A stretch of DNA of 64,000 nucleotides from Alphaproteobacteria bacterium (GCA_028281925.1 JANQIX010000034.1:62001-126000), one strand, 5' to 3'. Shown: positions 44,093 through 53,990, numbered from the stretch's first letter. Notes: generated by a model from the letters alone, not told the origin. Numbers and translations: made by a program.

Positions 44093-45070
44093 CTAGCTGC
44101 CTTCGTATCGCGACGCCCACTCGCGCTTAAATTCATCGGCGTCGAGCGGCCGCCGCCGCTCCCACAGCGACAGGCCCGAAAGGTCGAAGTTGCCGTAGCC
44201 GGGCACGGCCGTGGCGCCGACGAATTCCGCCAGGACCTCCGCCGCGGATTCGCTCGCCACGAAGTCCAGGAACAGGCGAGCCTCGTCCGGGTTCGGCCCG
44301 CCGGCCACCAGGCCACCGCCCTCGATCACATTCGGGACAATCCGCGGCATCACCAGTTCGACCGGCAAGCCGGCGCGTACTTGGCTGATCACGGCCGTGT
44401 CGTAGGTCAACCCGACAATGGTCTCGCCGGACCCTGCCTGGCGGCCAGCCTGACTGCCGCTTTCGTTGTACTGGAAGATGTTGCGGTGCAGGTTGTCGAT
44501 ATAGTTCCAGCCATACATGTCGAGCATCGTGGAGAAGATCGACAGCCCCGTGCCCGACTTCGTCGGCGCAGCTACGGTGACGAAGCCCTCGTACTCGGGC
44601 CGGATCAGATCTTCCCAGCTCACCGGCATGGGAAGGCCCTCCTCCTCCAGTCGCTCAGTGTTCACCGCCATGACCATCAAGGTCGCGAAATGGCCGACAT
44701 AGAAGCCGTCGGGATCGCGAAACGCGTCCGGGATCGGCGATGCTTCCGGCGAATACGGCTCGAACACGCCGGCGTTCTTCAGTTGCTCCAACGCGATGTC
44801 GTTCACGCCGTAGACAACGTCAGCCTGCGGGTTAGCCGCTTCGGCGATGGCGCGCTCTGTGATCGGTCCCGTCGACATGTTGACGTCACGGACCGTAATA
44901 TCCGGATGTTGCTCCTGGAAAGCAGCGACAATCGCCTGGTGAAGTTCGTTGTTGGCCGCCGTGTAGACGACCACCTCTGCCGCTTGGACTTCGCCGGCCG
45001 TGGCCGCCATCGTCAGTGCCGCCGCGGCTGCCAGCGCGCCGCGCCGGGTCATTGTGTAGATATCGACCAT
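44093..45070 (-). CDS. Extracellular substrate-binding protein (PhnS/FbpA-like)
   Basis: 325 residues; GAGGAGGG precedes the ATG at 45070. An N-terminal MTRRGALAAAAALTMAATAG stretch is an export signal with an RR pair (possibly Tat), cleaved near VQAAEV. The mature part starts VVVYTAANNELHQAIVAAFQE, typical of the FbpA/PhnS group, and GLTYDTAVISQVRAGLPVEL lies in the hinge region. It captures the ligand in the periplasm for the permease. Iron binding would need two adjacent Tyr; I do not see an obvious YY pair near the C-terminus, which leans against ferric iron. Confidence 0.83.
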   Translation of the reverse strand: MVDIYTMTRRGALAAAAALTMAATAGEVQAAEVVVYTAANNELHQAIVAAFQEQHPDITVRDVNMSTGPITERAIAEAANPQADVVYGVNDIALEQLKNAGVFEPYSPEASPIPDAFRDPDGFYVGHFATLMVMAVNTERLEEEGLPMPVSWEDLIRPEYEGFVTVAAPTKSGTGLSIFSTMLDMYGWNYIDNLHRNIFQYNESGSQAGRQAGSGETIVGLTYDTAVISQVRAGLPVELVMPRIVPNVIEGGGLVAGGPNPDEARLFLDFVASESAAEVLAEFVGATAVPGYGNFDLSGLSLWERRRPLDADEFKREWASRYEGS

Positions 45071-45226
45071 GTTGCCCTCCTCTTCCCGATCTCAGAAAAG
45101 CAGGCCACCTCCCGCCTTAAGGTGATATAAACTACGCTAATCTCATGCTGGCGCACGTGAAACATTTGTTATGAGAAACAGGGAATGGAGCGGACCGTGA
45201 GCTCACGCCGAAATGGAGGTTTCGCC

Positions 45227-46099
45227 GTGAATTTCGTTCAACTGCGCGCCTTCTACGCGGTCGCGAACCGCGGCAGCTTTTCCGCCGCTGCCCAGTTCCT
45301 CGGCGTGAGCCAGCCGGCTGTCACGGTCCAGATCAAGGCCTTGGAAGAAACCCTGGGGGCAAAGCTGTTTCACCGGGGCGGAAACACCATCGAGTTGACG
45401 GACTACGGCCGCGAATTGCTGCCGGACGCCCAGAAGATCACGAAGATCCTGGAGACGATCGAAGCTCGCTTTGCAGCCAGCCGGACAGTGAAGTCGGGTT
45501 TCTTATCGATTGGTGCCTGCGCACCCTACCTGCTGGTGCCGCTCTTGCGTCAGTTCTGCGTCAATCACCCTGGCGTCAGGCTGGATGTCCGGTTGGACAA
45601 CTCGCGTAACCTGATCGACGCCGTACTGGCGCATCAGATCGACCTCGCCATAGCCACGCTCAAGGCCCCGCGCGACGACTTAACCTGCCTGAAGTTGGTC
45701 ACACAGACGGTGCACGTGCTGGTCCCGCACGGCCACCCGTGGTGCGGTCGCACGTCCATTCCGGTCGCCGAGCTGGAAGGCAAGCCCTTCGTCCTGCGCG
45801 AAGAGGGATCCATGACCCGAACGCTGTTCATCGATGGACTGGCCGAAGCCGGAGTGACGATCACGACTGCGTTGGAACTGCAAAGCCGCGAGGCGGTGAA
45901 AGAGGCGACAGCCGGTGGGCTTGGTCTGGGCATCGTCTTGGATCATGAGCTGGGCCAAGATCCGCGGATCGCCGGTATCCCGGTGGCCGGCGCGGACATG
46001 TCCGCTGGAGAATTCATCCTTGGCCGACAGGACTATTCCGACCTTGGCACTGTAAAGGCCTTCATCGACTTAGCGCGTGAGGTGTATGTCGAACGTTAG
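45227..46099 (+). CDS. LysR family transcriptional regulator
   Basis: 290 residues. GTG 45227 is preferred over ATG 45185 because TGGAGG lies seven bases ahead and LysR proteins start like MNFVQLRAFYAVA. The winged helix covers residues 1-60 (SFSAAAQFLGVSQPAVTVQIKALEE), then the effector-binding domain. It is divergent from the transporter genes across a 156-base gap, the usual layout for a LysR protein controlling them, probably in response to the transported compound or phosphate-containing metabolite. Confidence 0.9.
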   Translation: MNFVQLRAFYAVANRGSFSAAAQFLGVSQPAVTVQIKALEETLGAKLFHRGGNTIELTDYGRELLPDAQKITKILETIEARFAASRTVKSGFLSIGACAPYLLVPLLRQFCVNHPGVRLDVRLDNSRNLIDAVLAHQIDLAIATLKAPRDDLTCLKLVTQTVHVLVPHGHPWCGRTSIPVAELEGKPFVLREEGSMTRTLFIDGLAEAGVTITTALELQSREAVKEATAGGLGLGIVLDHELGQDPRIAGIPVAGADMSAGEFILGRQDYSDLGTVKAFIDLAREVYVER

Positions 46100-46141
46100 C
46101 CGGCGGCGGTCCGGCACACGCCAGGCCAATCTCGCCGAACG

Positions 46142-47167
46142 TTAGACGCCCGCACGCACCATGACGTCGTTCAGCGATGGGTCGATACGCGGCGAGTTCG
46201 CCTTGACGAAGGCCAAGAGCGCGCGCTCGTTGTCGTCCAGCACTCCGTCCCGGCCGATCCGGCCGGCCAGCCAGGCGCATTCGCCGGCGTCCACAGCCTC
46301 ACGCGCCATGGCCTCGCTGGTGCGCCGGGCCTCCGCCTCGGCCAGTTCGCGCGCCCGGTTGCGCCGAAGCACATCCGCGTCGCGCCAGGCTGCCTCGAAC
46401 GGCACATCACGCCTGCCGAGCGCCCGGGCAATGCCCCAGAGCAGGCCGCCGGCGCCGCGGCGCTCCTCTAGCCATTCCTCGCGGCGCATCGCCTCGCCCG
46501 CATCGGCCACATGCGGCGCGGATCGGGGGAACATCAGGTGGTTGGCGACCGCCCGCACGAAGAAATCCTTCCATTCCGGCGCGTTTGGCCGATCGCGGGT
46601 GGCGTCGTTCAGGTCGAACAGCAACTCCGCCTCGCGTCGCGTGACGGTGATACCGCCTTCGCTCGCCGGCCCAAGGACGGCCTGGTGAAGGATCGCAACG
46701 TCGCCCGATGTGATCGTACCGGGCAAACGGTCGTTGCCAAAGAGGGCGGTGTCCGGCGTCAGAATGCTGTCGCGCACGGCGTCGAGCACGAACAAGACGA
46801 GGCGTTCCGGACAGGCCGTCGCTCTGCGCAGGATGTTGATCAAGAGCTCCAGCTCGCTCAGCCGGTCAAGCCGCCCATCTCCTGTCACACGGTCGATCAG
46901 CCGCTCGGCCTGCGCGTTGCTTACGTAGCCTTTGGGCGTCGACTGACGCACGAAGTAGTCAGTCAGCACCTCGACATAGAAGGCATGCCAGGCCGGGTCT
47001 CTGTCGGGACACGCATCATTCAGGCGGAATACGCTGTCGGCTTCCGCCTCGCTGCACACACCGTCGGCATAGACGGTGCGGCGCAACGTCAGCACATCAT
47101 CCGCCGTGATGTACCTCTTGGCGCAGAGCTCGCCCACCACGTCGACCAGTCCCAGGTCTCCGGCCAT
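46142..47167 (-). CDS. Uncharacterised protein with internal duplication
   Basis: 341 residues from ATG 47167, which has GGGGGAG six bases ahead; the frame runs further upstream without a supporting site. Two similar blocks: residues 20-73 (ITADDVLTLRRTVYAD ... RLNDACPDRDPAWHAFYVE) and 152-211 (ITSGDVAILHQAVL ... DLNDATRDRPNAPEWKDFFV). A third, weaker, one near the end has GRIGRDGVLDDNERALLAFV. The acidic helix-turn pattern is reminiscent of TerB-like or EF-hand-like repeats, but I cannot assign it. No signal peptide. It is divergent from a cytochrome c gene. Confidence 0.7.
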   Translation of the reverse strand: MAGDLGLVDVVGELCAKRYITADDVLTLRRTVYADGVCSEAEADSVFRLNDACPDRDPAWHAFYVEVLTDYFVRQSTPKGYVSNAQAERLIDRVTGDGRLDRLSELELLINILRRATACPERLVLFVLDAVRDSILTPDTALFGNDRLPGTITSGDVAILHQAVLGPASEGGITVTRREAELLFDLNDATRDRPNAPEWKDFFVRAVANHLMFPRSAPHVADAGEAMRREEWLEERRGAGGLLWGIARALGRRDVPFEAAWRDADVLRRNRARELAEAEARRTSEAMAREAVDAGECAWLAGRIGRDGVLDDNERALLAFVKANSPRIDPSLNDVMVRAGV

Positions 47168-47440
47168 CACGCGCTCCCCCAATCCGTCGCAATACTCGCC
47201 AACTGGTGGAACGTCTATCAACGTAGCCTTAAGAAAACCTGAAACAACGCCAAGCCGAAGCCCGTCACCTCGCAAGGCCACCGAAGGGTCACGATCCATC
47301 CCTATGCGCCGTTCGGATCGGACCATAAGGTCGCGGCCCGGTTGAAGCTGCGCTTGGCCTTGCGGTACCGTCTGCCCATTCTCCGGACCCGGCATCGGTC
47401 CGCGTCCAGAACTGCACCGACACTGGAAGGGGTGGCTGGA

Positions 47441-47845
47441 ATGACGAGAGCAATCACCGTGTCTGCAATCGCCGCTGTCATGATGACGGGATCGGCCTGG
47501 GCGACCGATGGGGATCCGGCGGCGGGCGAGCAGAACTTTCGGCAATGCCAGGCTTGCCACATGGTGGGGCCCGATGCTGCCAACAGGGTAGGCCCCCAGT
47601 TGAACGGTCTTATCGGCCGCCAAATGGCCGGTGTCGAAGACTTCAACTATGGCCCAGCCAACGCCGCCCTGGGCGAGGACGGAAGCGTCTGGACCGAAGA
47701 AGCGCTGTTTGAATACCTGGCCGACCCCCGCGCCTTCGTCGGTGGCGCTACGCGCATGACGACCCGCTATCCCGACGAGCAGTTCCGCTGGGACGTGATC
47801 GCCTATCTCTCGCAGTTCAACGCCGACGGCGAGCGGACCGAGTAG
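47441..47845 (+). CDS. Class I c-type cytochrome
   Basis: 134 residues from ATG 47441. MTRAITVSAIAAVMMTGSAWA is the signal peptide (written here as its 21-residue extent at 1-21), so the protein is periplasmic. The haem motif is CQACH (Cys36, Cys39, His40). A Met in the GGATRMTTRYP segment (about 107) is the likely sixth ligand; this is not the usual KM spacing but is seen in cytochrome c2/c-552 relatives. It probably carries electrons. The frame continues upstream but without a start signal. Confidence 0.87.
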   Translation: MTRAITVSAIAAVMMTGSAWATDGDPAAGEQNFRQCQACHMVGPDAANRVGPQLNGLIGRQMAGVEDFNYGPANAALGEDGSVWTEEALFEYLADPRAFVGGATRMTTRYPDEQFRWDVIAYLSQFNADGERTE

Positions 47846-48022
47846 CGCCGCCGCTGGATCTCCCAGGAAAGATCGGCGGCACGATTTTTCCTGCGACGGA
47901 TCTCGTTCGTCCATGCGTTAGACCTGACGACTGGCGGCCATGACCGTGGCCGCCTTCGCCAGGCAGTCGAAGGACCGAGCGATGATGCGCAACCTGAGCC
48001 GTGCCCCCGCCGGAGCGCTATC

Positions 48023-49363
48023 ATGAGCCGCCGCGATGCCGCCGTCGCCGCCGGCCGTTTTGGCTATGGACCGAAGCCGGGGGAACTGGACCAGATCGCC
48101 AGCGACCCGCGCGGCTGGGTCATCGAACAGCTGTCAAAGTCACCCGAGCGCCCTGAGGGGCTGCGCGCTATCCCCGACTCAGTCGACCGTGCCGCGCAGG
48201 TGCTGGTGGCGCTGAACCAGGGCGCCGACAATCTGGCCCAGATGATGCGGCAGGAAGGGCGGCGGATCTATATCTCCGACGTCGCGGCGCGGACACTGGC
48301 CGCGGCCCGAACGGAAGACGCCGTGATCGAGCGACTGGTCCATTTCTGGTCCAACCACTTCACGGTGTCCGCTAGCCGTCCGATCGTCCTGCCGGTGGCC
48401 CTGCCGTTTGAGCAAGAGGCGATCCGCCCCCACGTTCTGGGCCGCTTCACGGACATGCTGCTGGCGGTGGCGCGCCATCCGGCCATGCTGGCCTATCTCG
48501 ACAACGCGGTCTCGGTGGGCCCCAATTCTTGGGCCGGCCGTCGACGCGATCGCGGCCTGAATGAGAACCTGGCCCGCGAGATCCTGGAGCTGCATACGCT
48601 GGGCGTGGACGGCGGCTACACGCAGGACGACGTCCGCCAACTCGCCCTGATCCTCACCGGCTGGACGGTCCGGCGGCCACAGGACGGCGATCCGGGCCGC
48701 TTCCGTTTCCTACCGGCCATCCACGAACCCGGCGACAAGCGGCTTTTGGGTGTGGTCTATGCGGAAGACGGACAAGCCGAGGGCGAGCGCGCCCTGGCCG
48801 ATCTTGCCCGGCATCCGTCCACCGCGCGGCATATCGCGGTAAAGCTGGCGCGCCACTTCATCGCCGATCAGCCGCCAGGGACAGCTGTCGACCGCCTGGC
48901 GGCGGCGTTTCAGGCGAGCGATGGCGACCTGCACGCCGTCAGCCGCGAGCTGGTGCAGATCGACGCCGTCTGGGCCGATCCGCTGCCCAAGTTCAAGTCG
49001 CCGAACGATCTCGTCATCTCCGCCCTCCGGTCGATGGGCGGTGCGCCCGGTAACTCGGAGGTTGGCACCGGCGCCGTTGCGTCGCTGGATATGCTGGGCC
49101 AAGCGCCGTTCACCGCCCCCTCGCCTGCTGGCTGGCCCGACACTGCAGAGGCCTGGGCAACGCCCGAAGCCATGGTGCGGCGCGTGGAATGGGGGTTGGA
49201 GGTGGCGCAACGCATCGGCGGCAGCATCGATCCGCGCCGTTTCGTGGACTGGACCATCGCACCGGTGGCGGCCGATGACACGCTGATCGCCATCGACCGC
49301 GCCCCGAGTGCCGAGGAGGGCCTGGCCCTGGCCTTCGCGAGCCCTGCCTTCCAGAGGAGGTGA
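48023..49363 (+). CDS. DUF1800 family protein
   Basis: 446 residues. AAGRFGYGPKPGELDQI at the N-terminus is the family's RLGFGxxPGE segment, and LVHFWSNHFTVSA, LNENLAREILELHTLG, and YTQDDVRQLALILTGW are hallmark stretches. DUF1800 genes are nearly always paired with a DUF1501 gene, as here. The biochemical function is not known. No clear signal peptide is seen. Confidence 0.92.
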   Translation: MSRRDAAVAAGRFGYGPKPGELDQIASDPRGWVIEQLSKSPERPEGLRAIPDSVDRAAQVLVALNQGADNLAQMMRQEGRRIYISDVAARTLAAARTEDAVIERLVHFWSNHFTVSASRPIVLPVALPFEQEAIRPHVLGRFTDMLLAVARHPAMLAYLDNAVSVGPNSWAGRRRDRGLNENLAREILELHTLGVDGGYTQDDVRQLALILTGWTVRRPQDGDPGRFRFLPAIHEPGDKRLLGVVYAEDGQAEGERALADLARHPSTARHIAVKLARHFIADQPPGTAVDRLAAAFQASDGDLHAVSRELVQIDAVWADPLPKFKSPNDLVISALRSMGGAPGNSEVGTGAVASLDMLGQAPFTAPSPAGWPDTAEAWATPEAMVRRVEWGLEVAQRIGGSIDPRRFVDWTIAPVAADDTLIAIDRAPSAEEGLALAFASPAFQRR

Positions 49364-49367
49364 CCTC

Positions 49368-50579
49368 ATGCCGCTCTCCCGACGGTCCCTGATCGGTTCC
49401 GCCGCCGCCGGCGCAGCACTTGCGGCCGGCCCCTGGCGCCTCGCACTTGCCGACGGCGTGACAGACAAGCGCCTCGTACTGGTCGTGCTGCGCGGCGGGC
49501 TCGACGGTCTCGCCGCGTTTGCCCCCTATGGTGACCCGAATTACCGCTCACTGCGCAACCAGCTCGCCCTCGACGAGCCGGGGCGTGACGACGGCTTGGT
49601 CGATCTCGGCGGCTTCTTCGGCCTGCATCCGGCGTTGGCGCCGCTGGCACCGTGGTATCAGGCCGGCGAAATGCTGGCGGTGCACGCCGTCGCCACGCCC
49701 TATCGCGAGCGGTCGCATTTCGATGCGCAGGACCTGCTGGAGAACGGCACGGCGCGGCCGCATGGCAGCGACGACGGCTGGCTGAACCGCGCGTTGGCCC
49801 AGCTGGGCGCCAGCGACCGCAGACTGGGGCTGGCCGTCGGCCACGGCGTACCGCTGGTGCTGCGCGGCGATGTCGATGTGGCCAACTGGCAACCGTCTCA
49901 GCTTCCGGCTGCCGACCCGTCTTTCCACAGCCTGGTCGCCGGCCTCTACCGCAATGATCCGATGCTGGCCCATGCCTTTGAGGAGGGCTTGCGCGCCACC
50001 GCCATGGCCGAAGAGACGCTGGATGAGGCGACCATGCGCCCCGGCCGGCGCATCGGCCGGCAAGAGGCGGCGACCCTGCTGGCCGAAACGGCGGGCCGCA
50101 TGCTGGCCGATCCGGCCGGCCCGCGCGTCGCCGTGCTGGAGGTCCCGGGCTGGGACACCCATGCCGGCCAGGGCACGGTGAACGGCCGCCTCGCCACGGC
50201 CCTGCGGCGGCTGGCGGAAAGCCTGACCCGGCTTCGCGAGGGCCTGGGCCCTGTGTGGTCGGATACCGCGATAGCGGTCGTAACCGAGTTCGGTCGGACC
50301 GCGGGACCGAACGGCAGCGGCGGTACCGATCATGGCACGGGGACCGTGGCCATACTGCTGGGTGGTGCGGTCGCGGGCGGCCGCATGATTGCCGACTGGC
50401 CGGGCCTGTCGACGGGAGCCCTCTACGAAGGCCGCGACCTTGCGCCGACCCAGGACCTGCGAGCCTTTCTGAAGGGCGTACTGCGCGACCACCTGAACCT
50501 TCCCGAAAGCAGCCTGGCTGCCGGCGTGTTTCCCGGAAGCAGCGGGGTTGCCGCCATGAACGGTCTGATTGCCGTCTAG
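49368..50579 (+). CDS. DUF1501 family protein, Tat-exported
   Basis: 403 residues; GAGGAGG seven bases before ATG 49368, four bases after the DUF1800 stop. The N-terminus LSRRSLIGSAAAGAALAAG is a twin-arginine signal followed by a hydrophobic run. The rest has LVLVVLRGGLDGLAAFAPYG and DTAIAVVTEFGRTAGPNGSGG, marks of the alkaline-phosphatase-like DUF1501 family. It is exported folded to the periplasm, presumably acting with its DUF1800 partner. Confidence 0.92.
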   Translation: MPLSRRSLIGSAAAGAALAAGPWRLALADGVTDKRLVLVVLRGGLDGLAAFAPYGDPNYRSLRNQLALDEPGRDDGLVDLGGFFGLHPALAPLAPWYQAGEMLAVHAVATPYRERSHFDAQDLLENGTARPHGSDDGWLNRALAQLGASDRRLGLAVGHGVPLVLRGDVDVANWQPSQLPAADPSFHSLVAGLYRNDPMLAHAFEEGLRATAMAEETLDEATMRPGRRIGRQEAATLLAETAGRMLADPAGPRVAVLEVPGWDTHAGQGTVNGRLATALRRLAESLTRLREGLGPVWSDTAIAVVTEFGRTAGPNGSGGTDHGTGTVAILLGGAVAGGRMIADWPGLSTGALYEGRDLAPTQDLRAFLKGVLRDHLNLPESSLAAGVFPGSSGVAAMNGLIAV

Positions 50580-50719
50580 GCACCGCCTCGTCCATCGGTT
50601 GGGGCGCCATGCAGGCTATCGCCGGCTGGCCTCGCCCGCGCTCTGGTAGACTGACAGAATGTCGCAGTCACTCATGGCTGCGCGAGCGTCGGAGGTCGCC
50701 CGGTAGGGCGAACAGACCC

Positions 50720-51355
50720 ATGACCGAAACCTATACGGCCAAGGTGCGCGAGGCCGTTGCCATCTTCCAGGACGAGGCCTCGCTGGATGCCGCCATTGAC
50801 GATCTTGAAGAGCACGGGTTCGACCGGAACGACATAAGCCTGATGGCCAGCGAGCAGGCCGTCCGCCAGAAGCTCGGCGACCGATATGAACAGGTGGCCA
50901 ACGCGGCCGACGATCCGTCGACACCGCGGCGCCCGGTGGTGATGCCCGAGGACGTCGGGGCGGGCGAAGGGGCGCTGGTCGGCGGCCTCGCCTATGTCGG
51001 AGCGGTCGCTGCAATCGGCGCAGCGGTTGCGTCGGGTGGTGCCCTGGTGACGGCCGCCATTGCCGGAACTATGGCCGGCGTCAGCGGCGGCTTGGCCGGA
51101 GGCTGGCTCGCCCAGCGGATCGGAGATAAGCGCGCCCGAGAGGTGGAAGATCACCTGAAGCATGGCGGGCTGCTCTTGTGGGCGCATATCCGCGATCCCC
51201 AGCATGAGCAGACGGCTGTCGAGGTGCTGTCGCGCCATACGGCGGAGCCTGTGCGGGTCCACGACATCGCAGCCAGGGACCCTCATGCACCGCCGCCGGA
51301 AAGCCCGGAGAAGCACGACGTCGGCATTCCGTGGCTATTCCGGCTGAAAGCCTGA
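50720..51355 (+). CDS. Uncharacterised protein resembling general stress/DUF1269-like membrane proteins
   Basis: 211 residues. The N-terminal part VREAVAIFQDEASLDAAIDD is a ferredoxin-like fold typical of general stress protein 17M/DUF1269 relatives, followed by a glycine- and alanine-rich hydrophobic stretch (residues 93-135, LVGGLAYVGAVAAIGAAVA onward) that could span the membrane. A second helix-rich piece with LLLWAHIRDPQHEQTAVEVL follows. The role is unknown; a stress response is only inferred from the family. Confidence 0.68.
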   Translation: MTETYTAKVREAVAIFQDEASLDAAIDDLEEHGFDRNDISLMASEQAVRQKLGDRYEQVANAADDPSTPRRPVVMPEDVGAGEGALVGGLAYVGAVAAIGAAVASGGALVTAAIAGTMAGVSGGLAGGWLAQRIGDKRAREVEDHLKHGGLLLWAHIRDPQHEQTAVEVLSRHTAEPVRVHDIAARDPHAPPPESPEKHDVGIPWLFRLKA

Positions 51356-51371
51356 CGGCAAAGCGATCGGC

Positions 51372-51836
51372 TCAAGGCCGCTCCGTCACCGCAGCGCAGA
51401 CGAGCGCCATGGCTTCCTTCAGCGCATCCGCAACAGCCGGAGTAAGCCCGTCGCCGAAACCGAAGCGCTCTCCCTCCACACCGACGACCGTAAGGCGCCG
51501 AGGCAGGCGGCCGAGCACGCGCGCCATCTCAATGGCGGCGGCGAGCCCGAACTGATGGCTGGAATGCCGGAAGGTGTCTGCCGGACATGGTTCGACGACC
51601 GCATCCAGCCTCACTAAGGCGCCGGGCGGACGGCCGGATCTCATAGCGTCAATCACCACCACCGCTTCGCGGCCGTCCCACGCTTCGATCAGCGCCGCCC
51701 CTTCCCCGCTTAGTTCCAGCAGATCCATCCGCCCGCCGGGCTCCGTTGCGCGCAACCGGTCGATCACCATCGGGCCGATGGCATCATCCTGCCGCAGCCG
51801 ATGACCGATGCCGATGACCAGGGGCGGTCGTCTCAC
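51372..51836 (-). CDS. NiFe hydrogenase maturation protease
   Basis: 154 residues from GTG 51836, which overlaps the large-subunit stop (GTGA). HyaD/HybD-type endopeptidase, which clips the C-terminal tail of the large subunit after nickel is inserted. [15 protein letters not shown] (residues 6-20) has His where the family has Asn in the GNxxxxDD motif. Further candidate nickel ligands are the Asp in VVVIDAM and the His in SSHQFGL. The Asn-to-His change is uncommon but leaves the acidic pair. Confidence 0.9.
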   Translation of the reverse strand: MRRPPLVIGIGHRLRQDDAIGPMVIDRLRATEPGGRMDLLELSGEGAALIEAWDGREAVVVIDAMRSGRPPGALVRLDAVVEPCPADTFRHSSHQFGLAAAIEMARVLGRLPRRLTVVGVEGERFGFGDGLTPAVADALKEAMALVCAAVTERP

Positions 51837-53176
51837 TCGCGATCGATGGTTAGGGTCAGGAAATGGGTGGCGCAGGAGATGCAGGGATCGTAGTTGCGGA
51901 TCGCCTGCTCGCAGCGCCATTTCAGCGCCTCATCCTCCAGCTGCAGGCTCGCCTCCACAACGCCCAGCAGGTCGCGCTCGATCCGCGGCTGGTTCTGCGA
52001 CGTGGGCGGCACGATCTGCGCGGCCGTGATATGGCCGGTGTCGTCCAGCGCATAGCGGTGCCAGCACACGCCCCGCGGCGCCTCGGTGCAGCCGGTCCCC
52101 TCGCCTTCGCCGATCACCGGCTCTATCGCCGGCGGATCAGGCGGCTGGTAGATTTCGACCAGACGGATCACTTCCTCGACCGCGTAGAAGGACTCCACCA
52201 TCCGCACCAGAATGCTCTGGAACGGATTGCGCACCACGCGGGGCAGGCCGCAGTCGGCCGCCACTGCCTTTGCGTTGTCGCTCAGCTGGTCGAAGTTGTT
52301 GTTGTAGCGGGCAATCGGCCCCACCAGATAGGGCACGCTGTCGGCCTTACGCACGCCGTGCAGCGCATTGGAATGGGCGACGTGCTGCTCCTCGAAATGG
52401 TCCGGAAACGCCTCGATTGGGATATCGAGACCGCGGTTGTCGATCAGCCGGCCGCGGTCGATTGCATAGATGTCCGGATGGTGCAGCGATACGCACAGAT
52501 AGTCGTCTTCGAAGCGTGGGAAGTCGAACCCGCCGAAGACGCGGGCCAGGCGGGCCGCCGCCTCCAGCCCCCAGCGGAGTTCGGGTAGCAACTCCGTCAG
52601 CGCTGACCGAGTGGGTGCCTTGTAGAAGCCGCCGACGCGGGTGTTGACCGGATGCACGGCACGGCCGCCGATCACCTCCATCAACGTGTTGCCAAGCTTC
52701 TTCAGCCGCAGGGCGTCGACCACGACGTCGGGATTCTGCTTGGCAAGCTGCAGCGAGTCGTCCAGCCCCAGGAAATCCGGCGCATGCAGCATGGCGGCAT
52801 GCAGCACGTGGCTCTGGATCCATTCGCCGCAATAGAGGATCCGCCGCAATTGCTCGATCGCCGCGGTCGTCTCGATGCCGAGCGCGTCCTCCATCGCATG
52901 GCTAGCCCCCATGATGTAGGCAATGGGGCAGATGCCGCAGATCCGGGCCGTGATGTCGGGGGCTTCGGCGTGGTAACGGCCCTGCAGAAAGGCCTCGAAG
53001 AACCGCGGCGGTTCGAAAATCCGGAATTTGATGTCCTGGACGACGTTGTCCTTGACCCGGACATAGAGCGCGCCTTCGCCCTCCACCCTGGCCAGCGCGT
53101 CCACCTTGATGACGCGGGGCGGGGCCGATGCTTTCCTGCGCGCCGGCTTGCGGCTGCCTGCCCTAGGCCCGGTCAT
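51833..53176 (-). CDS. NiFe hydrogenase large subunit, group 3b-type
   Basis: 447 residues from ATG 53176. Four Cys hold the NiFe site: RICGICP (about 78-84) and C432 and C435 in DPCISCATH. The protease should cut after His438, releasing nine residues. [10 protein letters not shown] at the start matches the class. The pattern of C-terminal DPCISCATH and the companion subunits fit group 3b, NADP-linked and bidirectional, known from sulfhydrogenase of Pyrococcus. The next gene upstream is the small subunit, with a 14-base overlap. Confidence 0.93.
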   Translation of the reverse strand: MTGPRAGSRKPARRKASAPPRVIKVDALARVEGEGALYVRVKDNVVQDIKFRIFEPPRFFEAFLQGRYHAEAPDITARICGICPIAYIMGASHAMEDALGIETTAAIEQLRRILYCGEWIQSHVLHAAMLHAPDFLGLDDSLQLAKQNPDVVVDALRLKKLGNTLMEVIGGRAVHPVNTRVGGFYKAPTRSALTELLPELRWGLEAAARLARVFGGFDFPRFEDDYLCVSLHHPDIYAIDRGRLIDNRGLDIPIEAFPDHFEEQHVAHSNALHGVRKADSVPYLVGPIARYNNNFDQLSDNAKAVAADCGLPRVVRNPFQSILVRMVESFYAVEEVIRLVEIYQPPDPPAIEPVIGEGEGTGCTEAPRGVCWHRYALDDTGHITAAQIVPPTSQNQPRIERDLLGVVEASLQLEDEALKWRCEQAIRNYDPCISCATHFLTLTIDRE

Positions 53177-53990
53177 GGCTCTCGCTCTCCCGCCGGAAGT
53201 CTTCATCGTTGGCGTTGAAGGTCCGGAAGAGGTCTCGGACCTCGGGCCTTGCGAGGCCGATATGCTGCAGCTGGCCGGCGAGGCTGGTCGTATTCGGCGT
53301 CTCTTTAGAGCCGAAGCAGCCATAGCATCCGCGATCGACGCGCGGACACAGATTGCCGCAGCCGGCCTGTGTAACCGGGCCCAGGCAGGGGCGGCCTCTG
53401 GCCACCATGACGCAGACGGTGCCAGCCGCCTTGCATTCCACACATTCGCTGTGGCGCGGGATGTTGGGCCGGCGATCGTTCAGATAGGCGTTTACCACCT
53501 CAAGCAGCTGATGGCGGTTGATGGGGCAACCGCGCAGCTCGAAATCCACCGGCACATGGTCCTGAATGGCGGTCGACGTGGTCAGCGTGTCAATGAACTC
53601 CGGATGGGCATAGACCGTCTGGATGAAGTCTTTGACATTGCGGAAGTTTTTCAGGGCCTGAATACCGCCCGATGTTGCGCAGGCCCCGATGGTGATCAAC
53701 GTCTTCGACTGTTTGCGGATCTTGCGGATCCGCACGCTGTCTTCGACGGTGGTGACAGAGCCCTCGACCAGGGAGATGTCGTAAGGCCCCTTTACCTCAG
53801 CCCTGGTGGCTTCCAGGAAGTATGCGATTTCCACCGCGCCGGCCACCGCCAGCAACTCGTCCTCGCAGTCGAGCAGGCTCAACTGGCAGCCGTCGCAGGA
53901 GGAGAACTTCCAGACCGCCAGCTTGGGCCGGCGCCGCGCGGCCGGTGGCTGCGGTCTCGCCGGCTTGCCGGCGACCGTCTTGGTGGCCAT
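53163..53990 (-). CDS. NiFe hydrogenase small subunit, group 3b-type
   Basis: 275 residues, ATG 53990. It binds three Fe-S clusters: Cys32 and Cys35 in [14 protein letters not shown], then [18 protein letters not shown], and a Cys-rich tail ([38 protein letters not shown]) for the other two. The small subunit passes electrons from the NiFe site to the flavin subunit. It lacks a Tat signal, as expected for a cytoplasmic enzyme. It begins four bases after the stop of the reductase gene. Confidence 0.93.
   Translation of the reverse strand: MATKTVAGKPARPQPPAARRRPKLAVWKFSSCDGCQLSLLDCEDELLAVAGAVEIAYFLEATRAEVKGPYDISLVEGSVTTVEDSVRIRKIRKQSKTLITIGACATSGGIQALKNFRNVKDFIQTVYAHPEFIDTLTTSTAIQDHVPVDFELRGCPINRHQLLEVVNAYLNDRRPNIPRHSECVECKAAGTVCVMVARGRPCLGPVTQAGCGNLCPRVDRGCYGCFGSKETPNTTSLAGQLQHIGLARPEVRDLFRTFNANDEDFRRESESHDRA

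Noticed and set aside
47168-47914. Upstream extension of the minus-strand gene at 46142
   Set aside because: It runs antisense through the cytochrome c gene, and a strong GGGGGAG ribosome site marks ATG 47167.
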